From NCBI GenBank assembly GCA_003523945.1, contig DOFS01000216.1, positions 1 to 5,165 of the forward strand: DNA of 5,165 bases, in the 5' to 3' direction. Each line of letters begins with the position of its first letter. Position 1 is the stretch's first letter. Positions 1 through 4,772 of this stretch are shown here, piece after piece. Below the pieces are notes generated by a model. The model saw nothing but the letters and a program-made list of their open reading frames with translations. It was not told the DNA's origin and did not search any database. Position numbers and translations under genes: made by a program. This stretch comes from Nitrospiraceae bacterium (lineage in GTDB: Bacteria; Nitrospirota; Nitrospiria; Nitrospirales; UBA8639).

Positions 1-5
1 CCAAC

Positions 6-70
6 ATCTTGAATCGCTTCTCCCGCCCCAACCTGTGTCCAAACGACAAAATACCAAAAGCGATTCAGAT
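6..70. repeat. Long-stem inverted repeat 3' of the membrane gene
   Basis: TGAATCGCTT (10-19) is perfectly complementary to AAGCGATTCA (58-67). Skipping one unpaired T at position 9, the stem continues with ATC (6-8) against GAT (68-70), giving 13 base pairs with one bulge around a 38-nt loop. It begins about 50 nt past the stop codon of the membrane gene. Neither strand has a T-run after the stem, so it does not look like a standard intrinsic terminator. It could be an mRNA 3' stem, a regulatory structure for whatever lies to the left of the window, or a small mobile-element remnant. A separate short odd palindrome, GCCGTTACGGC (111-121), lies directly after the stop codon. No gene is seen in 1-122. 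Confidence 0.55.
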
Positions 71-122
71 TTCAACCCGTGAGCCAAGGCAGCTGATTCG
101 GGACGCAACAGCCGTTACGGCC

Positions 123-662
123 TCATTTCCTTTTGTTCCCCGGCAGCAACACCACCCCTTTCCAAAAAAATAACTTTGCCCAGAAATAGCCAGCCCAGGG
201 CAAGGCAAAGGCGGCCACCGGCTCCATAAAACCCGTGGTGACCGTCAATCCGGAAAGCGTGAAAAACATCACGATGCCCAGAAGGTACCAGAGCGGGACC
301 AATCCACGACCTCGATGCTCAATATCATGCTCCGTGATGGCCTTCTTGGCCTTACGGACCGATCGTTGGCTATAGGCTTTCATTCTGTTGGCAAAATGCC
401 CCGGAAACTCCCGCAGAAGGTACTGTTGATATTTCGTTTGAACAATTCCCACGAGAACCCCGGCGACAATGAGAGCAGAACTGTACGTGAAGGTTTCCCA
501 TCCATAGGTTCCTGCCCAGAATTGAAAGCCTAAGGCGACCACCCCGACGACGATCGAAATTAACCCCAATATACTGGCGGGAAACAGGATATTGGTCCGG
601 ACAAATTCCTGGGCTTTATCCGTTTCATCCTCATGACGTTTAACCGTGATCATTTTGGGCAT
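123..662 (-). CDS. Four-helix integral membrane protein of unknown function
   Basis: I do not recognise this 179-residue protein. It has a charged N-terminus (residues 1-22), two hydrophobic segments near 26-49 and 59-76, a strongly basic loop near 77-120 (rich in Arg, Lys and His, including RSVRKAKKA), then two more hydrophobic segments near 122-142 and 144-168, and a short basic tail. The four helices with a basic middle loop predict an inner-membrane protein with that loop and both ends in the cytoplasm. No catalytic or metal motif is evident. A GGAG Shine-Dalgarno sequence 8 nt before the first ATG supports the chosen start; an ATG at codon 4 is an alternative. The gene starts 15 bp after the yacG stop, so the two are probably co-transcribed and perhaps translationally coupled, which does not by itself reveal a function. 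Confidence 0.85.
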   Translation of the reverse strand: MPKMITVKRHEDETDKAQEFVRTNILFPASILGLISIVVGVVALGFQFWAGTYGWETFTYSSALIVAGVLVGIVQTKYQQYLLREFPGHFANRMKAYSQRSVRKAKKAITEHDIEHRGRGLVPLWYLLGIVMFFTLSGLTVTTGFMEPVAAFALPWAGYFWAKLFFWKGVVLLPGNKRK

Positions 663-670
663 ATATTGGT

Positions 671-674
671 CTCC
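671..674 (-). promoter_or_regulatory. Ribosome binding site of the membrane gene
   Basis: GGAG on the minus strand lies 8 nt before the ATG at 662 and only 3 nt after the yacG stop codon TAA (678-680). It supports the first ATG as start, and its closeness to the yacG stop suggests that ribosomes finishing yacG may reinitiate here. Confidence 0.6.
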
Positions 675-677
675 GGA

Positions 678-881
678 TTAAGTCTTTCCAAGCTCAGAGG
701 AGGGCGGGTTTTGATCACCAACCGTCTCCTCCAAGCCATCTTCTTCCGCATCGGGAATGCGATAGCGTTCACTCAACCAACCTTCCAAATCCACCTGTTG
801 GCATCGTTTGGAACAAAAGGGCCGAAAGGGATTTCCTTCCCATTGTTCTACCTTGCCGCACATCGGACATTTCGCCGTCAT
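678..881 (-). CDS. yacG: DNA gyrase inhibitor YacG (small zinc-finger protein)
   Basis: A 67-residue protein close to the usual YacG length (E. coli about 65). It has the family's four-cysteine zinc site: CPMC (C5, C8) and CSKRC (C23, C27). Around this are the family's conserved [11 protein letters not shown] stretch, a DLEGWL segment (family DLGxW) and ERYRIP. The C-terminal tail (about 44-67) is acidic and low in complexity, as is common in the family. In E. coli, YacG binds GyrB and inhibits DNA gyrase; the same role here is inferred from homology. The ATG is preceded by GGAGG at 6 nt spacing. The gene is followed at 15 bp by the membrane gene. Upstream, palindromic element copy 1 starts only 16 bp before the start codon, so the yacG leader either includes this structure or is transcribed from within it. 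Confidence 0.95.
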   Translation of the reverse strand: MTAKCPMCGKVEQWEGNPFRPFCSKRCQQVDLEGWLSERYRIPDAEEDGLEETVGDQNPPSSELGKT

Positions 882-887
882 TTCGTT

Positions 888-892
888 CCTCC
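888..892 (-). promoter_or_regulatory. yacG: Ribosome binding site of yacG
   Basis: GGAGG on the minus strand, 6 nt before the ATG at 881, is a near-consensus Shine-Dalgarno sequence that fixes the yacG start. Its upstream edge is only 5 nt from the end of the palindromic element (898), so folding of the element in the mRNA would end just before the ribosome-binding region. Confidence 0.75.
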
Positions 893-897
893 ACAGG

Positions 898-1016
898 GAG
901 TGTTGAAAAATGCCACCAGCGGCGTTCTCGCCGCTTGGTCGTGCTCACGTACTCCTCCGTACGCTCCGCTCGCCCAAGCGGTTGCGGCCTTGCTGGACTG
1001 GCCTTTTTGAACACTC
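898..1016. repeat. Palindromic interspersed element, copy 1 (about 119 bp)
   Basis: The ends are imperfectly complementary: the left arm 898-920 reads GAGTGTT, A5, GCC and CCAGC in order, and the right arm 992-1016 read on the other strand gives the same series with two single mismatches and a small size difference. Inside, CCGCTTGG (931-938) pairs with CCAAGCGG (974-981), and CGTAC (948-952) with GTACG (959-963). An alternative local hairpin, AGCGGCG-TTCT-CGCCGCT (918-935), is perfect. A diverged second copy in the same orientation lies at 3583-3706; by hand, the right halves match at about 52 of 60 positions. No target-site duplication and no open reading frame of its own are apparent. From memory this resembles a repeat common in Nitrospira genomes; I cannot confirm that here. 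It may be a MITE-like or REP-like element, or an RNA structure. Confidence 0.8.
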
Positions 1017-1076
1017 ACTTATGGTTTCCCGTGCGGGGTTCTGTCCCCCATCTAGTGATGAAAAGACAAAATATGA

Positions 1077-1097
1077 AGAATATTCAACAGTCCTCCC
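1077..1097. repeat. AGAATATTC block shared with the other intergenic region
   Basis: AGAATATTC, containing the 8-bp palindrome GAATATTC (1078-1085), recurs at 3758-3766. The match continues: 16 of the 20 positions from 1078 agree with those from 3759. In both places the block is 52-61 bp beyond the end of the palindromic element, on the same side. It is followed after 34-35 bp by ATGA, a nearby TTCAC, and then a hairpin. This suggests that the repeated unit is longer than the palindrome, or that a shared regulatory site accompanies it. Sequence between these landmarks is poorly conserved, so chance cannot be excluded. Confidence 0.4.
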
Positions 1098-1125
1098 GAC
1101 ACGCCCGGCGCCATGATTCACGTCA

Positions 1126-1145
1126 GCCCTCACACGCTGAGGGGC
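1126..1145 (-). other. Hairpin downstream of the ABC exporter gene
   Basis: CCCTCA (1127-1132) and TGAGGG (1138-1143) form a perfect 6-bp stem with a 5-nt CACGC loop; a further G-C pair is possible across a one-base bulge. It starts about 37 nt past the ABC exporter stop codon in the direction of transcription. No T-run follows on the minus strand, so termination is only a weak possibility; it may instead protect the mRNA 3' end. Confidence 0.35.
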
Positions 1146-1181
1146 CCTAATATGTCCCAAACAGATATATGCAGCTTCAGG

Positions 1182-2906
1182 CTAGGCATGAAATTGGGCT
1201 TCATACAAACCGGCATACAAGCCCCCTCTCGCCAGTAAGGTTGCATGATCGCCTTCTTCAATGATCTGTCCATGTTCCAGGACCACAATCCGATCCACGG
1301 TTTGCAGGGTCGACAGCCGATGGGCCACGATAAAGGTCGTCCGCCCCCGCATCAACTCATCCATCGCAATTCGAATCTCGACCTCGGTTTCGGTGTCAAT
1401 ATTGGAGGTGGCTTCGTCCATGACCACAATGGGTGGATTTTTGAGCAGCACCCTGGCAATGGCAATACGCTGTTTTTGCCCAACGGACAATTTCACCCCG
1501 CGTTCCCCGATCCAGGTGTCATACCCGTCAGGAAGCGCTTGAATAAATTCATGCGCTTGCGCAGCGCGCGCTACGGCTTCTATTTGATCGTGTGATGCCG
1601 ACAAGTCTCCATAGGCCAGATTGGCCCGTACGGTCCCGTTGAATAAAAATGGCTCTTGCTGCACAAAGCCGATTTGTTCCCGAAGGTAGAATAATGGGAG
1701 ATGACGGATATCGTATCCATCTAATTCGATCGCTCCCTCCCCTACATCGTAATAACGGAAGAGCAGTTTCATGAGCGTACTTTTTCCCACCCCGCTCGGC
1801 CCGACCAAAGCCACATGCTCCCCCGGTTCCACCGTCAGGGAAAGATGTTCATAGACCGGCATCTCCGGCCGATAGGCAAATGCCATATCCTTCCATTCGA
1901 CTTTTCCCGATAACCGGGGTTGAACGGGACGAAGATGTCCCTGGTCCGGCACGGCCGGCTCTGCATCTAAGATGTCGAACACCCGTTCACTGGCCGCCAG
2001 GGCATGCTGCAATAAATGATTTACGGAATGAATTTGGTTGACCGGGGTATAAAACAACACCAGATAGGATAAAAACATGACTAATTCACCCGTGGAGAGA
2101 CGACCCGCCACCACCTCTCCCGCGCCATACCACACAATTAAGACCGTTCCCAGGCTTCCGATGAAAATCATTCCCGGAGAATAAATCGACCATAAATACA
2201 TCGCTTTCAGGTTGGCCTGGCTGTACTGTTGGCTCATGTCACGAAAACGCGCCTGTTCGTAGGGTTGTCGATTGAACCCCATCGTCTCCCGGATCCCGGA
2301 CAAGGAATCCTGTAAATAGCCATTCAACTCAGCCGCCTGCTGACGGATATGGTGATAATACCGATGGACCCGGCGGGTAAACGCCACGCCACCGATGATG
2401 AGTATGGGAATCGGCAGCAGAACCAGAATGGCCATTTTCCAGTTTAGGATAAATAAAATAGTGGTAATCCCGACGAGCGTCAGCGTGGCCGTTAACATGC
2501 CCTCAAACCCGTCAATGAAAATTCGTTGCACATGCTCGGTGTCGTTCACGACGCGCGACATGATTTCTCCGGTCGATCGATTTTCGTAATACGTCAAGGA
2601 CAACCGTTGCAGGGCCGCAAACACTTGTTGTCGAAGCCGATGCACCACCCGTTGCTCAAGCGTGTTGTTGAAACGAATCCGGAGAGAATTACAGAGATTC
2701 TTCAGTCCATACGCCAGGAACAATCCGACCAGCACCCAGGTCAGGACATCCATGTTTTTGGACGGAATGACGTCATCGATCACCACTTTGATGAGCCAGG
2801 GAGGAAGCAGTTCTAATGCCGTTGTCAAACCGGCAAACAAGAGGGTGAGGCACACGAGCCCCCGATAGGGGGCCAGGTACGACATGACTCGGATCAGGGC
2901 TTTCAC
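1182..2906 (-). CDS. ABC exporter half-transporter, MsbA/multidrug-lipid type
   Basis: A 574-residue protein with membrane and ATPase domains fused, the usual layout and length of MsbA-like exporters that act as homo- or heterodimers in the inner membrane. The transmembrane domain covers about 1-310, with six hydrophobic segments near 18-38, 54-73, 137-155, 159-176, 243-262 and 273-292. The ATPase domain shows Walker A GPSGVGKST (369-377), Q-loop FVQQEP, signature LSVGQ (473-477), Walker B IVVMDE with D497 and E498, D-loop SNID, and H-loop H529. Every catalytic element is present, so it should be active; the signature has Val where LSGGQ has Gly. The start is GTG, chosen because MKALIRVMSYLAPYRG matches the family's N-terminus; an ATG at codon 8 (2885) would clip it. 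No strong Shine-Dalgarno is seen; AAGG lies 14 nt upstream. The substrate (lipid A precursor, other lipid, or drug) cannot be told from sequence. def lies 118 bp upstream. Confidence 0.95.
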   Translation of the reverse strand: MKALIRVMSYLAPYRGLVCLTLLFAGLTTALELLPPWLIKVVIDDVIPSKNMDVLTWVLVGLFLAYGLKNLCNSLRIRFNNTLEQRVVHRLRQQVFAALQRLSLTYYENRSTGEIMSRVVNDTEHVQRIFIDGFEGMLTATLTLVGITTILFILNWKMAILVLLPIPILIIGGVAFTRRVHRYYHHIRQQAAELNGYLQDSLSGIRETMGFNRQPYEQARFRDMSQQYSQANLKAMYLWSIYSPGMIFIGSLGTVLIVWYGAGEVVAGRLSTGELVMFLSYLVLFYTPVNQIHSVNHLLQHALAASERVFDILDAEPAVPDQGHLRPVQPRLSGKVEWKDMAFAYRPEMPVYEHLSLTVEPGEHVALVGPSGVGKSTLMKLLFRYYDVGEGAIELDGYDIRHLPLFYLREQIGFVQQEPFLFNGTVRANLAYGDLSASHDQIEAVARAAQAHEFIQALPDGYDTWIGERGVKLSVGQKQRIAIARVLLKNPPIVVMDEATSNIDTETEVEIRIAMDELMRGRTTFIVAHRLSTLQTVDRIVVLEHGQIIEEGDHATLLARGGLYAGLYEAQFHA

Positions 2907-2943
2907 AGGATATTCAGAAACCTTTTTCGTCGACAGATGGCGC

Positions 2944-2959
2944 GATCCTGAAGAGGATC
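2944..2959. other. Perfect hairpin between def and the ABC exporter gene
   Basis: GATCCT (2944-2949) and AGGATC (2954-2959) form a perfect 6-bp inverted repeat with a 4-nt loop. It lies 37 bp before the GTG start of the ABC gene and 65 bp past the def stop. On the minus strand it is not followed by T residues, so it does not look like a def terminator. It could be a leader hairpin or a small operator. The rest of 2907-3024 shows no gene and no convincing promoter. Confidence 0.35.
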
Positions 2960-3024
2960 ACAAAACAATTTTCGTGGAATGGCTGAGCAGAAAAGGATCG
3001 GTGGTCAGCTCTTTTAAGCAGGGA

Positions 3025-3555
3025 TTAAATCACCGTGGCGGATTCCTCACGCCAATAGGCATCAAACTCTTCCAATTGGGTCAGAGTTGACATGTCGGTC
3101 ATTCGGTCAATAAACAATTTTCCAATGAGGTGGTCCATTTCGTGTTGGATGCACACTGCATAAAGCCCGTTGGCTTCGAAGTCCTGGAGCACCCCCTGTC
3201 GATCATAGGCCTGCACACGGATCATCGACGGTCTGACCACCTTCCCTCGCATGTTATCAATACTGAGACACCCTTCCCACATTTCACTTTGCGTCGGGCT
3301 ATAAAACACTATTTTTGGATTAATGAGGACGGTTTTTGGAATCCCATCCTTCCCTTCACATTCCATCACAACGATCTGTTCTGACTGAGCGACCTGCGGG
3401 GCTGCCAACCCGATGCCTTCATAATGAACCATCGTTTCAAACATATCATCAAGGAATTCCTGAACTCGCCGACTCCCTATTGATGCAGGATCGACCGGCT
3501 TTGCCTGTTGCCGGAGAACCGGATTGCCGATTTTTGCTATAGGTAATACTGCCAT
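3025..3555 (-). CDS. def: Peptide deformylase
   Basis: This cytoplasmic metalloenzyme removes the formyl group from the N-terminal methionine of nascent proteins, before methionine aminopeptidase acts. At 176 residues it has the normal length, and all three family motifs are intact: GIGLAAPQV (47-55), EGCLS (94-98) and QHEMDHLIG (137-145). The expected metal ligands are C96, H138 and H142, with E139 as catalytic acid/base and Q54 helping to bind substrate. The N-terminus (AVLPIAKIGNPVLRQQAKPV) is also typical. The ATG is supported by AAGGAG 8 nt upstream. def is often next to fmt (methionyl-tRNA formyltransferase), but fmt is not in this window. Palindromic element copy 2 begins 27 bp before the start codon, so def is probably transcribed from its own promoter upstream of, or inside, that element. 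Confidence 0.97.
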   Translation of the reverse strand: MAVLPIAKIGNPVLRQQAKPVDPASIGSRRVQEFLDDMFETMVHYEGIGLAAPQVAQSEQIVVMECEGKDGIPKTVLINPKIVFYSPTQSEMWEGCLSIDNMRGKVVRPSMIRVQAYDRQGVLQDFEANGLYAVCIQHEMDHLIGKLFIDRMTDMSTLTQLEEFDAYWREESATVI

Positions 3556-3563
3556 CCACCTTA

Positions 3564-3569
3564 CTCCTT
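3564..3569 (-). promoter_or_regulatory. def: Ribosome binding site of def
   Basis: AAGGAG on the minus strand lies 8 nt before the ATG at 3555, a near-ideal Shine-Dalgarno sequence that fixes the start. The palindromic element ends 13 nt further upstream (3583), the same arrangement as at yacG. Confidence 0.75.
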
Positions 3570-3582
3570 TTTCCGAGCTTCT

Positions 3583-3706
3583 GAGAATATGAAAAAACCC
3601 AACAGCAGGGTTTTCGATACCTGGCCGTGCTTACGGGGACTCCTTCGTACGCTCCACCCGTCCAAGCGGCTGCCGCCTTGCTGGACAGGCCTTTTTGGAC
3701 ATTCTC
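3583..3706. repeat. Palindromic interspersed element, copy 2 (about 124 bp)
   Basis: This is a second, more decayed copy of the element at 898-1016, in the same orientation. The outer 6 bp, GAGAAT (3583-3588) and ATTCTC (3701-3706), are perfectly complementary to each other but differ from the GAGTGTT/AACACTC ends of copy 1. Behind them come an A-run paired with T5 (3692-3696), and CAGC (3603-3606) opposite GCTG (3680-3683). The right half, from 3639, matches copy 1 from 951 at about 52 of 60 positions; the left half is more diverged but alignable (shared GTT, TCG, TGG, CGTGCT, ACG). The inner CCGCTTGG/CCAAGCGG and CGTAC/GTACG stems of copy 1 are largely lost. I see no target-site duplication. 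Confidence 0.75.
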
Positions 3707-3863
3707 TCATATTGGGTCTTTGTTTCTCATATGCCAATCAATACAACGTGAAAACTTAGAATATTCCATAGCCCTTCCACGGCCTCAGTCTTATGAACCA
3801 TTCACTCCTCGCAGCACCGTGCGGCATTCCCCTGAGTCCCTCCGGGTAAGTTCGGACCCGTTG
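3707..3863. other. Intergenic tail beyond palindromic element copy 2
   Basis: This lies between the element and the stop codon of the HEAT-repeat gene. I see no coding region. A weak candidate promoter for def is TTTTCA (3749-3754) and TATGAG (3726-3731), on the minus strand with 17-bp spacing; each box matches the sigma-70 consensus at 4 of 6 positions, so it is only a suggestion. CGGGT (3843-3847) and ACCCG (3856-3860) could form a small stem just after the HEAT gene stop, without a T-run. CGCA (3810-3813) and TGCG (3820-3823) form another weak stem, at a place comparable to the hairpin beside copy 1. Confidence 0.35.
3758..3778. repeat. AGAATATTC block beside palindromic element copy 2
   Basis: The partner of 1077-1097: AGAATATTC is identical and the following bases agree at most positions (AG, CCT and CC shared). 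The block lies 52 bp beyond the palindromic element, on the HEAT gene side, as copy 1's block lies on the ABC gene side. The 8-bp palindrome GAATATTC is at 3759-3766. It may be a regulatory site, or part of a longer ancestral repeat; the evidence is only this pairwise resemblance. Confidence 0.4.
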
Positions 3864-4703
3864 TTAACTCACATTCAGGTCTGCGGGCGGCCGGGGTGAT
3901 TCAATGGACTGGGGTGTCTTTCCGAACTTTTCCTGATTCTCCTCCCACCAGGACCACCACGCCTTCACCCATTCCTTCCTATCTTCGGGAGTCGAGGATT
4001 CCCAATCATGGATTGGGCCCATGAAGTCGGTGAGGATCCAAAAGGAATCCCGCGCGGTAATCGACACATATTGCTCCGGATCGGAAATACCATTAATAAT
4101 TAGAGGGAGAACTTCCTTCCGGGGCACCCGCCGCGATTCAAACACTGCCGTGTTCCGAATCGTGGAATTAGGGTCCTTCATCATAACCTCTATAGCCGGA
4201 ATGACTTGGTTCGGGTCCAATCGTGTCGCCACGCGCAAGGCATGGGACCGGATTTTTGATTCTTCATCCGGATTCATGGCGACACTCAATAGCCCCGGTA
4301 CCGCCGAGGAGTCATTCAGCATGGACAGGGTTTCCACCGCATTAAACCGGACCCTGGACACCGGCACCTTGAGCGCCTTCACTAAATACGGGATTGAATG
4401 TTTCCCAAAATAGACAAATTCCCCAATGGCCCAGAATTCCTGTCGGCCTTCAAGCAGGGGAATGAGCGATTCAAGACGCTCTTGATCCTGGGGCGTTAAG
4501 CTTTCAGGAGCCGGAGTGGCATCAACCCCCCTGGATTCTGGCTGAGGGGGAGGATCATAGGGCATTTGCGCGAAATAGAGGGGGGTGCGGCTTGGACCTA
4601 TTTCAGCCCATAGGGGAGCGCCGGCCAGGAAAAAGCCGACGACCACCCAACTTAAAATCTGTGACCGGACTGTGGTTCGCTGCGTCATGGACATCCCTTT
4701 CAT
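3864..4703 (-). CDS. Exported HEAT-repeat protein
   Basis: A 279-residue protein of unknown specific role. The N-terminus is a likely Sec signal peptide: basic residues, hydrophobic core ILSWVVVGFFLAGAPLWA (about 16-33), probable cleavage after A33, and no lipobox cysteine. A Pro-rich linker (about 48-72, with DPPPQP) leads to helical HEAT-type repeats near 73-112, 117-145, 150-177 and 180-207, recognisable by recurring units such as VRFNAVETLSMLNDSSAVPGL. Such repeats usually bind partner proteins. The C-terminal region has an unusual cluster, W245, W249, W250, W252 and W253, and then a Pro-containing tail. The start is uncertain: the first ATG has GAGG at 4 nt, while the ATG at codon 6 (4688) has AAAGGG at 6 nt and gives a cleaner signal peptide. 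It lies 69 bp after the binding-protein gene and could share its transcript. A periplasmic scaffold or binding role is inferred. Confidence 0.85.
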   Translation of the reverse strand: MKGMSMTQRTTVRSQILSWVVVGFFLAGAPLWAEIGPSRTPLYFAQMPYDPPPQPESRGVDATPAPESLTPQDQERLESLIPLLEGRQEFWAIGEFVYFGKHSIPYLVKALKVPVSRVRFNAVETLSMLNDSSAVPGLLSVAMNPDEESKIRSHALRVATRLDPNQVIPAIEVMMKDPNSTIRNTAVFESRRVPRKEVLPLIINGISDPEQYVSITARDSFWILTDFMGPIHDWESSTPEDRKEWVKAWWSWWEENQEKFGKTPQSIESPRPPADLNVS

Positions 4704-4772
4704 AAGTCCTCGTACATAAACCTTAGCAATGATTTAGTCTAGTAGCAGAAGGCTAAAACGGTCAAGACAAGC

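Larger units (their letters stand above)
1017..1181. other. Intergenic tail beyond palindromic element copy 1
   Basis: The stretch lies between the element and the stop codon of the ABC exporter. I see no coding region: the short plus-strand frames over it start inside the repeat and have no recognisable product. It holds a block resembling one beside copy 2 (1077-1097) and a hairpin (1127-1145). No convincing promoter for yacG was identified; one would be expected here or in the element unless yacG is read through from the ABC gene about 300 bp upstream. Confidence 0.5.

Noticed and set aside
986..1008. Intrinsic terminator on the plus strand (GGCC, loop, GGCC, then T5)
   Set aside because: No plus-strand gene ends here. 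The T-run is better explained as the arm pairing with the A-run at 906-910; the same feature recurs in copy 2.
898..1016. CRISPR array or tandem repeat interpretation of the element
   Set aside because: There are only two distant single copies, each an imperfect palindrome of about 120 bp, with no short direct repeats separated by uniform spacers.
910..1150. Short plus-strand open frames over palindromic element copy 1
   Set aside because: They arise from the repeat itself; a related peptide (A-P-x-x-Q-A-x-A-A-L-L-D) appears in the frame over copy 2. They differ outside the repeat and have no recognisable domain; the DNA similarity is explained by the palindromic element.
2977..3015. GCTGA/TCAGC stem with a T-run after it, downstream of def
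   Set aside because: The stem is only 5 bp with a long loop, and the T-run is on the plus strand, the wrong side for a minus-strand def transcript.
3627..3899. Plus-strand open frame over copy 2 running into the HEAT gene
   Set aside because: Its start is inside the repeat, its end overlaps the HEAT gene antisense, and it has no protein features; only the repeat portion resembles the frame over copy 1.
4021..4413. 130-residue plus-strand open frame antisense to the HEAT gene
   Set aside because: It lies wholly inside the HEAT gene, has no recognisable domain and is a typical antisense shadow.
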